From Acidiflorens sp963847715 (GTDB taxonomy: Bacteria > Acidobacteriota > Terriglobia > Terriglobales > Acidobacteriaceae), in contig CAWKAZ010000026.1 in the NCBI GenBank assembly GCA_963847715.1, forward strand, positions 248,001 through 312,000: a stretch of DNA of 64,000 bases. The letters run 5' to 3'. How positions within the stretch are numbered: the first letter of the stretch is position 1; every line of letters starts with the position of its first letter. Both the position numbers and the translations under genes were made by a program. A model generated the notes under the pieces. The model saw only the letters and a list, made by a program, of their open reading frames with translations. It ran no database searches and was not told the origin of the DNA. Below, piece by piece: positions 41,787 to 50,053 of the stretch.

Positions 41787-43221
41787 GCAATTTTCTCCTC
41801 GCCGCTCGCTGTTCCATCGCAAGTTATATCGCAACCGGCTGTTCGCCGCCACCTTGGCTGTCTCGATGGCACTGGGCGCGTTGCCGCTCGGTGCTCAGAT
41901 CCTCGGACCACAGTACGGCCGCAAAGCGGCCATCGACAAGGGACCACGTGCCATCGGGCTCGTCCAGTTGTTGCCCAAAGGCGGCAAGGGGCGGCTGATT
42001 CCCATCGCCATCATGCTGGACGGAAAATTTTACGACGCGGGCTCCTATAAAGCTGCGCCCGTTCCCATGGCTCTCGATTTCGATACCGTGTACGAAGGCT
42101 TTCGTGCTGGGATATCGCAAGGCATTTTCACCATCACCCAGCCGGGCCAACTCAACCACGTCTGGATCGCGGAAGGCACGTGGCTTCCCGCGGGCATGAA
42201 GGCTCCCGAGAAGAGCAAGAAGTACTCAACTCCGGTCATCGAAGACAAGGACGCGCCTCCAGTCCTGCACCGCCACAGCGCAGACGCTGACAGCGGCGAC
42301 AAGGACAAAGAGAAAGAGAAAGAGAAAGACCAAAGCAAGTCCCCGAGCGCGGACCAAAAGACCGCAGACCAGAAGAAAGACGATCAGAAGCCCGCCAACC
42401 CCTCAACTTCACCAGATGCGGCCAAGCCGCCGTCGCCGCCCGAGTCCGCGAAGGCCTCCGCGCCTGCGGATGACGAGACGATCGCCGATCCCAATCGTCC
42501 GCGGTTGCGGCGAGGCAAGCCCGACTCAACTGCGCGCCGCGAGCCATTCACAACTTTCGACGAAATGCCCGACGCAAAAACGGGCGCTGTCTCGGCAGCC
42601 TCTGCAGCGGATGCCAAGACAAAAGAGTCCGCGGGCTCTATCCCGCCTCCAACTTTTATTCCCGCCATATCCGATGCCGGCGGCCCCGATGCCCGTCCCT
42701 ACGTTTACGATATGAAGCCGGCGGAGGAAGCGGGTTATCTGACCAAGATGCTCGATCTGGCCGCCACCCAGCTTCATCCGAAGGCGGTAGCGGGAAAAGA
42801 GCCGGCCTCCACGCATAAGAAATCCTTCGCCGGCAAATCAGGTGGGAAGTCTTCCCAACCGGCCTTGGACGACGTCAGCATGCGCGTCTTTGATCTGTCG
42901 AATTCGAACGAACCAATCCTGGTGCTATCCGCGAAAACTCGCCCCTCCACCCCTGTGACCGGAAGCATCGAAGATCCACAGGAAATCACGCTGATCGCCC
43001 GCACCAACCTCGAAGGTGAAGTGAAGAAGCTGTTTTTCGCGCATACTGATTCGCATCACCTCGATGTATCTCCGCGCATGGAACTCATCGATGCCGTCGA
43101 TGCCGATGGTGACGGACGCGGCGAACTGCTCTTCCGCCGCACCAGCGACGATGGCAGTTCCTACGCCATCTACCGCGTCACCGCGGACGGGTTGTGGCCG
43201 CTGTTCGACGGCACACCGTAG
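41785..43221 (+). CDS. Secreted protein of unknown function with charged linker
   Basis: The 478-aa product has a long N-region and a signal helix (LFAATLAVSMALGALPLGAQ). Residues about 60-150 form a conserved-looking domain (KGPRAIGLVQLLPKGGKGRL, IPIAIMLDGKFYDAGSYKA). A highly charged Lys/Glu/Asp/Pro/Ser linker follows (about 165-290), then a C-terminal beta domain with DAVDADGDGRGELLFRRTS, an FG-GAP/calcium-type loop. No function known. Its ATG overlaps the divergent peroxiredoxin ATG by two bases, leaving no shared promoter space between the genes. Confidence 0.7.
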   Translation: MQFSPRRSLFHRKLYRNRLFAATLAVSMALGALPLGAQILGPQYGRKAAIDKGPRAIGLVQLLPKGGKGRLIPIAIMLDGKFYDAGSYKAAPVPMALDFDTVYEGFRAGISQGIFTITQPGQLNHVWIAEGTWLPAGMKAPEKSKKYSTPVIEDKDAPPVLHRHSADADSGDKDKEKEKEKDQSKSPSADQKTADQKKDDQKPANPSTSPDAAKPPSPPESAKASAPADDETIADPNRPRLRRGKPDSTARREPFTTFDEMPDAKTGAVSAASAADAKTKESAGSIPPPTFIPAISDAGGPDARPYVYDMKPAEEAGYLTKMLDLAATQLHPKAVAGKEPASTHKKSFAGKSGGKSSQPALDDVSMRVFDLSNSNEPILVLSAKTRPSTPVTGSIEDPQEITLIARTNLEGEVKKLFFAHTDSHHLDVSPRMELIDAVDADGDGRGELLFRRTSDDGSSYAIYRVTADGLWPLFDGTP

Positions 43222-43229
43222 AAAAGCGG

Positions 43230-43257
43230 GTCTCAGGTCTTAGGTTTTAGGTCTCAG
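43230..43257. repeat. Heptamer array F
   Basis: Four gapless units: GTCTCAG, GTCTTAG, GTTTTAG, GTCTCAG, 8 bp after the preceding stop codon. Same unit as array E read on the other strand (CTGAGAC). One arm only. Confidence 0.75.
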
Positions 43258-43396
43258 CTTACGAGGACTGCCGTTTGGCTCTGAAATCCTCGAAAATACC
43301 TTCTGCCAGATTGCAAGGAATTTCCACTTGCCAGACGGTACTACTCTGGTTACTATGCACGCATCCTTTTTTGGCTTTTGAGTTAGCTGCACTTCT

Positions 43397-43741
43397 ATGA
43401 ACATCGGCGAAACCATCCGCAATTTCCGGCTCCAGCGAAGCATGTCCCAGGGCGACATCGAAAAGCGCACTGGCCTGCTGCGTTGCTACCTGTCACGTGT
43501 TGAAAATGGCCACACCATTCCGTCGCTTGATACGCTCGCCAAGATCGCGGGTGCCATGGATTTGGCGCTTTCGCAATTCTTTGCGGATGGCCACAGCAAC
43601 GGCCATAAGGGCTTGCCCCAGCTCTCCGATGACGAGGTCCGCTTCCTTAGCCAGATGCGCCGCTACTCCGCCAACCTGAATGACAGCGACCGCAAGCTGG
43701 TGCTGGCGATGGTCAAGAAGATGGCGAGCAACTCGAAGTAG
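43397..43741 (+). CDS. XRE-type helix-turn-helix regulator
   Basis: The 114-residue protein has an N-terminal Cro/CI-type DNA-binding domain: IGETIRNFRLQRSMSQGDIE, KRTGLLRCYLSRVENGHTIP, SLDTLAKIAGAMDLALSQFF. The remainder (about 70-114) is helical and Lys-rich, LPQLSDDEVRFLSQMRRYSA, perhaps for dimerisation. Targets are unknown. It is flanked by heptamer arrays F and G. Confidence 0.9.
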   Translation: MNIGETIRNFRLQRSMSQGDIEKRTGLLRCYLSRVENGHTIPSLDTLAKIAGAMDLALSQFFADGHSNGHKGLPQLSDDEVRFLSQMRRYSANLNDSDRKLVLAMVKKMASNSK

Positions 43742-43748
43742 CAAAACC

Positions 43749-43871
43749 GTTGTCGGTTGTCAGTTTTCAGTAAAACCCCCAACCCACATATAACGCAGGC
43801 GTTGTGTGTGTTCTTAAGGAATCACGGTTTTACTGAGAACTGACTGACAACTGACAACTGACAACTGAGAA
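43749..43871. repeat. Heptamer palindrome G
   Basis: Left arm: GTTGTCG, GTTGTCA, GTTTTCA (43749-43769) then GTAAAAC. Right arm: GTTTTACTGAGAACTGA then CTGACAA three times and CTGAGAA (43844-43871). The right arm has one or two more units than the left. The 50 bases between include AACGCAGGCGTTGTGTGTG. Confidence 0.8.
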
Positions 43872-43968
43872 CTGGCTTTCAGGTACTTTCGTACCATTCC
43901 CCGACGTGTCCGGCGGGAACCTCGCCATCCCACCCCTTGAACGCTAAGCTGTTGAGCGGGGAATCCTT

Positions 43969-44613
43969 GTGACCATTGATGAAGAACTGAATCTCCTCGA
44001 CCAGCAATTGCGCCGGTTGAAGATCGAGTACGAGATTTTCTTCAACAATCCGACGAAACGCCCGCCCGCCGACGTCGAGTGGAAGGTGCTCTCGCTGATT
44101 CGCAAGTTCAGCGACAGCCCGCGCCTGAGTTTCTCGCAGCGCTACCGCTACAACGAGATGGCGCAGCGCTACGCCATTCAAAGCGACTTGTGGCGCAAGA
44201 AATGCCGCATTCGCGAAGAGGGCTATCGCCGGCCCGCGGATGCGATCCTCTCAGTCCAGGGTGTGCGCGTCACCGAAGAGCGGCAGGCGAAGCACAACCC
44301 CGTTTATGGCCTAAACAAGGGGCAGGCTGCGGGTGCCGGAGCCGGAGCAGCGGAAGGCGATCAGCCCTTCTCGGTGCAGTGCTCAGATGCGGCCGCGGAG
44401 CGAGAGAAGGTCGAATCCCTATACAAAGCCTTGACCGAAGCCAAGAAGAAGTCGGGAGAAACGGTCTCCGGCAATCTCGATTCGTTCGCAGCCTTCGTCA
44501 AGAAAAAGACCACCGAAATCCGCAAGGAAAAGGGCTGCGAAGCCGTGGTTTACTCCGTCGAAATGCAAGATGGAGTGGTCAAGCTTAAGGCTAAGGCGAA
44601 GGCGAAGGGCTAG
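43969..44613 (+). CDS. Conserved coiled-coil protein, MXAN_5187 C-terminal-like
   Basis: The 214-aa soluble protein begins at GTG with MTIDEELNLLDQQLRRLKIE, then YEIFFNNPTKRPPADVEWKV and SDSPRLSFSQRYRYNEMAQR, a pattern I associate with the MXAN_5187 family (motility-linked in myxobacteria); this is from memory and uncertain. After an Ala/Gly linker comes a helical region (SLYKALTEAKKKSGETVSG) and a Lys-rich tail KLKAKAKAKG. No signal peptide. Heptamer palindromes flank it on both sides. Confidence 0.65.
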   Translation: MTIDEELNLLDQQLRRLKIEYEIFFNNPTKRPPADVEWKVLSLIRKFSDSPRLSFSQRYRYNEMAQRYAIQSDLWRKKCRIREEGYRRPADAILSVQGVRVTEERQAKHNPVYGLNKGQAAGAGAGAAEGDQPFSVQCSDAAAEREKVESLYKALTEAKKKSGETVSGNLDSFAAFVKKKTTEIRKEKGCEAVVYSVEMQDGVVKLKAKAKAKG

Positions 44614-44761
44614 TACCCAAGACTCAGTACTCAGTCTGCCGCACCTCGCTGTCGATCTGCGGCCTGCAGAGTCGGCAATCTCCGGCGTCTATGAACATCG
44701 AGGGCCCACCCCAAGTCCTTCGCGTGGTCACTGGCAACTGGGTACTGGGTACTGGGTACTG
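44614..44761. repeat. Heptamer palindrome H between the coiled-coil gene and purH
   Basis: Left arm: TACCCAA, GACTCAG, TACTCAG (44614-44634). Right arm: CTGGCAA, CTGGGTA three times and CTG (44731-44761). The last CTG contributes the TG of an extended -10 (TGCTAGAAT, 44760-44768) before purH. Confidence 0.8.
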
Positions 44762-44768
44762 CTAGAAT
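44760..44768 (+). promoter_or_regulatory. Extended -10 promoter of purH
   Basis: TGC-TAGAAT fits an extended -10 element (TGn then 5 of 6 of TATAAT). It starts in the last bases of heptamer palindrome H. The ATG is 38 nt after it, with AGAGGG as a weak ribosome site. Confidence 0.5.
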
Positions 44769-44806
44769 CTCTCTTCTCAATTTCTCATCCGCAGCAGAGG
44801 GCCCTC

Positions 44807-46357
44807 ATGTCTAAAATTCAACGCGCAATTCTCAGCGTTACCGACAAATCCGGATTGGTAGATTTCGCCCATAAACTCGTCGCTTTCGGCGTGGAACTGG
44901 TTTCGACGGGAGGCACGGCCAAACTGCTGCGCGAATCCGGCATCCCCGTAAAAGACATCTCCGAATTGACCGGCTTCCCTGAAATGCTCGACGGGCGCGT
45001 CAAGACGCTGCATCCGAAGGTGCACGGAGGAATCCTGCATCGCCGTGAAGACGAAGGCCATCTCGCAGCCGTTGCCGAACACGACATCCCGGCAATCGAT
45101 ATGGTGGTTGTCAACCTGTACGCTTTCGAGAAAACTGCCGCCAAGCCCGGAGTCCATTTCGAAGAACTGGTGGAAAACATCGACATCGGCGGTCCGTCGA
45201 TGATTCGCTCGGCAGCGAAGAATTTTCAAGATGTCGCCGTGGTGACCTCGCCCTCCGATTACTCCGCGATCGCCGAAGAGATGGGCTACTCGAACGGCGC
45301 ATTGTCGCGGGAAACAAAGTGGAAGCTGGCGCAGAAGGCATTTGCCACGACGGCAGCGTACGATTCCGCTATCGCTTCAACTCTGGAGCGCGTGGGCGGC
45401 GATTTTACATTGCACGCCGTTGAGGGTTTCCCAAAAACATTGCGTCTGTCTTTTCAGAAGGTCGCAGACCTCCGTTACGGAGAGAATCCTCACCAAAAGG
45501 CGGTGATGTATGCCGACGCTACGGGCGCGGGCGTGGCGAATGCCCGTCAGGTGGAGGGCAAAGAGCTTTCCTACAACAACATTGTCGACCTGCAGGCAGC
45601 CTGGGACCTGGCGCAGGAATTTGACGATCCGGTCTGCGCCATCATCAAACATACGAACCCCTGCGGCGCCGCAACAGGTAAGACACTCGCCGAAGCCTAT
45701 CTGCGCGCTCTGGAGTGCGATCCCGTATCGGCGTTCGGCGGAGTGATTGGAGTGAACCGCACCGTCGATGCAGCGGCGGCCAGCGAAATGGCGAAGCTGT
45801 TTCTCGAAGTCATCGCCGCTCCGTCGTTTGACGAGGGCGCGAAAGCCGCGTTCGCCTCGAAGAAGAATCTTCGGCTGGTCGAAGTTCCGGCCGGTCACCA
45901 AAGTTGGGTGTTGAAGAATATTTCCGGAGGCATGCTTGTTCAGGATGCCGACCTGCACAAATTGGCCGACGCCGATTTGAAGGTTGTCACCCGGCGCCCG
46001 CCGACGCCGGAAGAAAAACGCGCCCTGCTTTTTGCGTGGAAGGTCTGCAAACACGTGAAGTCGAACGCCATCCTCTACGCGCGCGACGGCCAAACGGTGG
46101 GTATTGGCGCGGGACAAATGAGCCGCGTCGATTCCTGCAAACTCGGAGCCATGAAGGCGCAGTTGCCGCTAAAGGGCACAGTTGCGGCTTCCGACGCCTT
46201 CTTCCCGTTCCCCGACGGCGTTGAGGAAATCGCCAAGACGGGCGCGACCGCCATCATCCAGCCCGGAGGTTCAGTTCGCGATCAGGAGGTCATCGAAGCC
46301 GCCGACCGCCTGGGCCTAGCCATGATCTTTACCGGCGTAAGGCACTTCCGGCACTAG
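44807..46357 (+). CDS. purH: Bifunctional AICAR formyltransferase / IMP cyclohydrolase
   Basis: PurH catalyses the last two steps to IMP. The 516-aa protein has the MGS-like cyclohydrolase domain (MSKIQRAILSVTDKSGLVDF, STGGTAKLL, LDGRVKTLHPKVHGGILHRR) and the formyltransferase domain (LRYGENPHQKAVMY, KHTNPCGAATGKTLAEAY, DPVSAFGGVIGVNR, SNAILYARDGQTVGIGAGQM, SRVDSC). The end GVRHFRH is the family terminus. The ATG at 44807 matches the family start; a longer open frame to 44570 overlaps the previous gene. Confidence 0.97.
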   Translation: MSKIQRAILSVTDKSGLVDFAHKLVAFGVELVSTGGTAKLLRESGIPVKDISELTGFPEMLDGRVKTLHPKVHGGILHRREDEGHLAAVAEHDIPAIDMVVVNLYAFEKTAAKPGVHFEELVENIDIGGPSMIRSAAKNFQDVAVVTSPSDYSAIAEEMGYSNGALSRETKWKLAQKAFATTAAYDSAIASTLERVGGDFTLHAVEGFPKTLRLSFQKVADLRYGENPHQKAVMYADATGAGVANARQVEGKELSYNNIVDLQAAWDLAQEFDDPVCAIIKHTNPCGAATGKTLAEAYLRALECDPVSAFGGVIGVNRTVDAAAASEMAKLFLEVIAAPSFDEGAKAAFASKKNLRLVEVPAGHQSWVLKNISGGMLVQDADLHKLADADLKVVTRRPPTPEEKRALLFAWKVCKHVKSNAILYARDGQTVGIGAGQMSRVDSCKLGAMKAQLPLKGTVAASDAFFPFPDGVEEIAKTGATAIIQPGGSVRDQEVIEAADRLGLAMIFTGVRHFRH

Positions 46358-46704
46358 CCCGACACCGATTCGCCAGAGCCTGACATGATTCGGCAGAGCC
46401 GCACCGATTCGTAGCCGGGAAAGTGTTTTGTATCAGGGCATCGCTTCAGCGATGCCGCAATCCGCTAACTCCAGCGCCCCTTTAGGGGCTGCTGCTCTGC
46501 CATTCGGCATGCCGTGAAGACCTGCCCTGATACAAATCTTTACTCTTCAGGCCCAAAGCCCCTGTACCTCCGGCTTCATTAGCTGGCTGCGCTTTCTCCC
46601 CTCCCGGAGGCCTTCCAAGGGTAGAATAAGAAAATCCGGATGGCCGCGGATAAGCATCCAACATTAGTAATTTAGGCTGCAATTTGTCGTTTGCGGGATT
46701 TTTC
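46358..46704. other. 347-bp intergenic region after purH
   Basis: No gene seen. 46371-46411 has a loose direct repeat of CGATTCGCCAGAGCC / GATTCGGCAGAGCC / CGATTCG. 46427-46536 is a dispersed palindrome (separate entry). A CTCCGG...CCGGAGG pair lies near 46567-46612 and a TAGAAT box near 46622, about 80 bp before the TPR gene. Confidence 0.5.
46427..46536. repeat. Dispersed palindromic element, full copy (110 bp)
   Basis: TTTGTATCAGGGCA (46427-46440) and TGCCCTGATACAAA (46523-46536) are perfect 14-bp inverted ends. Inside are a hairpin CATCGCTTCAGCGATG and another GCGCCCCTTTAGGGGC-type stem. The left half recurs, on the other strand, at 21284-21346. No coding capacity; it could be a MITE-like or REP-like element. 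Confidence 0.75.
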
Positions 46705-48771
46705 ATGAAAAAACAGTTGTTGATCGCTAGTTTGCTTCTTTCGAGCTCTTTTTTACTCGCCCAGAACCAGCCTGCCCGCACCGAGGATCCCGGTGCCGCC
46801 AAGGGCAAAACGCCCGACCGCGCCGCCGCCTACTACCATTTCACCCTGGCGCACATGTATGAGGAGCAGGTAGCCACCTACGGCCGCAGTGAATTGGCCA
46901 ATAAAGCCATCGAGGAATACCGCGCCGCCATCGACGCTGATCCGACCTCCGCGTACCTGACTTCCGGCCTGGCCGAGCTCTATGCCAAGACCGGCCGCAT
47001 TCGCGATGCCGTGGTCGAAGCGCAAGACATCATCAAGAAAAATCCCAACAATCTCGAAGCTCGCCGCCTCCTAGGCCGCATTTATCTGCGTTCGCTTGGC
47101 GACATGCAGGCCGGCAGTGGCTCCGAGAGCGTGCTGAAGCTGGCGATCGAACAATACGAGCAGATTGTCCGCCTTCAATCCGACAGCATGGATGATCACC
47201 TGCTTCTGGGCCGCCTCTACCGGCTGAATAACGATCTGCAAAAGGCGGAGAGCGAATTCAAGACCGCGGTGAAGCTCCAGCCGGATTCGGAAGAAGCGAT
47301 TACCACGCTCGCTTATCTCTACAACGAACTGGGCGATACAGCGCGCGCCGCCGAGGTGCTGAGCTCGGTCCCGAGCGCAGGTCGTTCGGCCAAGCTCTAT
47401 TCCGCGCTCGGTTACACCTACGAGCAGCAGAAGCAATACAAAAAAGCCATCGAAGCCTACCGTCATGCGATTGAAATGGATCGCGACAATCTCGATGCCA
47501 TCCGCGGCCTGGCGCAGAACCTGCTAAGCGATGGCCAGACCGATGCCGCCCTTGATCAGTACAAAGTGATTGCGGATGCGAATCCGGAAGACGCGCAGAC
47601 CTACGTTCGCATCGCCGAGATCTATCGCAAGCAGGGCAAGTTCGATCTCGCGCTCGACAACCTGAAGAAAGCTGAGACCATGGTGCAGGATTCGGTCGAA
47701 GTTCCCTACAACATCGCCGCCATTTATCAGGCGCAAGGGCGCTACGACGAAGCTGTGCCCATCATGAAAGACTTGCTGAAGAAGTCCGAGAAGCCCGAAG
47801 GCAAATATTCGAACGGTGAGAAGAGCAATCGCGCCGTGTTCCTGGAGCGGCTGGGCACGATCTACCGCGACATGGGGAACAATCAGGCCGCCAACGAAAC
47901 TTTCCACGAAATCGTGGCTCTCGGCGGCGACGAAAATATTGAGCGCGGCTATCAGCAGATTATCGACACCTGGCGCGAGGCCAAGGAATGGCAGAAGGCT
48001 ACCGACGCCGCGAAAGAAGCGGTCCAGAAGTTGCCCTCCAGCCGCGATCTGAAAATGGTGCTGGCGTCGCAGCAGGCTGACATGGGTGACGCTGACAAGG
48101 CGCTCAAAGACGTGAAGGCGATGTTAAAAGGCGACGCCAACTCCGACGATCGCCAGGTCTATATCACGCTTGCCCAGATGAACACTCGCTTGCGTCGCTT
48201 CAGTGATGCCGAGCAATCGCTCGATAAAGCTGAGCAGCTCTCCACGAAGCCTGACGACAAGGAATACATCTGGTTTCTCCGCGGTTCAACTTTTGAGCGC
48301 GAAAAGCGCTACGCCGAAGCCGAAGAACAATTCAAAAAAGTGCTCACCAGCGATCCGGAGCATGCTTCAACGCTGAACTATCTGGGCTACATGCTTGCCG
48401 ATCAAAACGAAAAACTGGACGAAGCTCTCGGTTACATCAAGAAGGCTGTGGACCTCGATCCGGCCAACGGCGCCTATCTCGATTCTCTTGGCTGGGCCTA
48501 TTTCCGCATGGGCAAGTACGAACAGGCTGAGGACAACCTGCTCAAGGCTTCGCAGAAGATCAATACCGATCCGACGGTGCACGACCATCTCGGCGATCTG
48601 TACCAGAAGACTGGCAGGCTGAAACAAGCCGCGACGAACTGGGAGCGCGCCCTCGTAGAGTGGAACCGGACGATTGCGGTGGAAGTTGATCCAGCCGACG
48701 TATCGCGAGTGCAGAAGAAGCTTGATTCCGCGAAGATGAAGCTTGCCAAAGAAGAAGGCGCGAAGCAGTAG
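46705..48771 (+). CDS. Secreted tetratricopeptide-repeat protein
   Basis: The 688-aa product has a signal peptide (MKKQLLIASLLLSSSFLLAQ) and then TPR helices for nearly its whole length, with about 12 units such as AIEEYRAAIDADPTSAYLTS, GYTYEQQKQYKKAIEAYRHA and LGWAYFRMGKYEQAEDNLLK. The C-terminal part (LNYLGYMLADQNEKLDEALG) is typical of periplasmic TPR proteins that scaffold complexes. Partners unknown. The ATG at 46705 is preferred over an upstream TTG at 46684. Confidence 0.9.
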   Translation: MKKQLLIASLLLSSSFLLAQNQPARTEDPGAAKGKTPDRAAAYYHFTLAHMYEEQVATYGRSELANKAIEEYRAAIDADPTSAYLTSGLAELYAKTGRIRDAVVEAQDIIKKNPNNLEARRLLGRIYLRSLGDMQAGSGSESVLKLAIEQYEQIVRLQSDSMDDHLLLGRLYRLNNDLQKAESEFKTAVKLQPDSEEAITTLAYLYNELGDTARAAEVLSSVPSAGRSAKLYSALGYTYEQQKQYKKAIEAYRHAIEMDRDNLDAIRGLAQNLLSDGQTDAALDQYKVIADANPEDAQTYVRIAEIYRKQGKFDLALDNLKKAETMVQDSVEVPYNIAAIYQAQGRYDEAVPIMKDLLKKSEKPEGKYSNGEKSNRAVFLERLGTIYRDMGNNQAANETFHEIVALGGDENIERGYQQIIDTWREAKEWQKATDAAKEAVQKLPSSRDLKMVLASQQADMGDADKALKDVKAMLKGDANSDDRQVYITLAQMNTRLRRFSDAEQSLDKAEQLSTKPDDKEYIWFLRGSTFEREKRYAEAEEQFKKVLTSDPEHASTLNYLGYMLADQNEKLDEALGYIKKAVDLDPANGAYLDSLGWAYFRMGKYEQAEDNLLKASQKINTDPTVHDHLGDLYQKTGRLKQAATNWERALVEWNRTIAVEVDPADVSRVQKKLDSAKMKLAKEEGAKQ

Positions 48772-48887
48772 TCAGAATTTTTCACGGTCGAATGCAGAGC
48801 CCGCCGATAATATTCTTGATTCCATCGGCTCGAGATCCCGTAATTTCTGAGAAGGTTTTCTCGGCGTCTCGGCGGTGATCAAGCTGC

Positions 48888-48893
48888 TAAACT
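48888..48893 (+). promoter_or_regulatory. -10-like box of the dGTPase-like gene, leaderless type
   Basis: TAAACT (fits TANNNT) ends exactly 6 nt before the ATG at 48900; the bases between (CTCCTC) are no ribosome site. Confidence 0.35.
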
Positions 48894-48899
48894 CTCCTC

Positions 48900-50015
48900 A
48901 TGCTCGCCGACTACGCGGTACGCGTTGAGAACTCCCGCGGCCGTCGTCATCCCGAGCCGTCCCACCCTTACCGCAACGACTTTCAACGCGACCGCGACCG
49001 CGTCATTCACTCGCGTGCCTTCCGCCGATTGGAGGCGAAGACGCAGGTCTTCACCCGCCGCTACTCCGACCACTTTCGCAACCGGCTGACCCACACCATC
49101 GAGGTGGCACAGATTTCGCGAACTATCGCCGCGCAACTCGAGCTGAACACCGACTTGGTCGAAGCGCTGGCGCTGGTGCACGACCTCGGCCACCCGCCAT
49201 TCGGCCACTCCGGCGAAAAAGCGCTCGACACGGCCATGCGGCAGCATGGTCTTTTCTTTGATCACAACCTTCATGCGCTTCGCATCGTCGAAGATTTCGA
49301 ACTTCGTTACGCCGCCTTCCGAGGGCTGAACCTGACCTTCGAAGTCCGCGAAGGCATCATCAAACATTCGCACGATTACGACCCGAAAGACTATCCCGAA
49401 CTTGCCGAGTATCTCCTGGATCAGCGCCCGCCTCTCGAAGCGCAACTGATCGACCTGACCGACGAAATTGCCTACAACACCGCCGATCTCGACGATGGCT
49501 ACGAAGCGCGGCTGCTCACGATCGAGCAGATTGCCGATAGCGTGGGTTTGTTTCGGCGCCATTATGCCGAAGCGAAAGAACGCTACGCGCAGGTTGCCGA
49601 GAAGCTGGTTTTCAATGAGGCGATGAAGGCCATCTTCGACGGTTTTGTAAGCGATCTGATCACAAACACGGCGCAGCGTATCAAGGCGGAGGGGGTTCAC
49701 TCATTGGAAGATGTCCGCCGCCACGAACAGCGGCTCGCCGCCTTCAGCCCTCCCGTCGAAGATCAGCGCCGCCAATTAAAAGAATTCCTATACGAAAATC
49801 TCTACTACAGCCCGGCGCTTGCGGCCGAAAAGGAAGACGCCGAACGCATCACCGGAGAGCTTTTCGCCCACTGGATGGAGGAGCCCGACGATCTCCCACG
49901 CAACTACCGCGAAAAAGCCGCGCAGGATCCATTGCCGAGGGTGATCTGCGATTACATCGCGGGCATGACTGACCCGTTTATCTACGAGCAATACGACAAA
50001 TTTTGCTGTTCCTAG
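48900..50015 (+). CDS. dgt: Deoxyguanosinetriphosphate triphosphohydrolase-like protein
   Basis: The family hydrolyses dNTPs to deoxynucleosides and triphosphate. The 371-aa HD-domain protein has YRNDFQRDRDRVIHSRAFRR, RLEAKTQVFT, RNRLTHTIEVAQISRTIA (metal His), LVHDLGHPPFGHSGEKAL (HD pair) and LIDLTDEIAYNTADLDDGYE with the last metal Asp. The C-terminal PLPRVICDYIAGMTDPFIYE is typical. It is the shorter bacterial type-2 form. Converges on the hydrolase gene. Confidence 0.94.
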   Translation: MLADYAVRVENSRGRRHPEPSHPYRNDFQRDRDRVIHSRAFRRLEAKTQVFTRRYSDHFRNRLTHTIEVAQISRTIAAQLELNTDLVEALALVHDLGHPPFGHSGEKALDTAMRQHGLFFDHNLHALRIVEDFELRYAAFRGLNLTFEVREGIIKHSHDYDPKDYPELAEYLLDQRPPLEAQLIDLTDEIAYNTADLDDGYEARLLTIEQIADSVGLFRRHYAEAKERYAQVAEKLVFNEAMKAIFDGFVSDLITNTAQRIKAEGVHSLEDVRRHEQRLAAFSPPVEDQRRQLKEFLYENLYYSPALAAEKEDAERITGELFAHWMEEPDDLPRNYREKAAQDPLPRVICDYIAGMTDPFIYEQYDKFCCS

Positions 50016-50053
50016 TGGTGCCGGATCCAATAAGCTCGGACACCCGTAAGCCG

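Noticed and set aside
41658..41852. A stand-alone 64-aa protein ending in ADTPG
   Set aside because: It is only the front of the peroxiredoxin up to the UGA. The frame continues with clear Bcp sequence, and the true start is the ATG at 41786 with GAGGAG before it.
43833..43871. CRISPR array from CTGACAA repeats
   Set aside because: Units are 7 bases and contiguous with no spacers; no cas genes are near.
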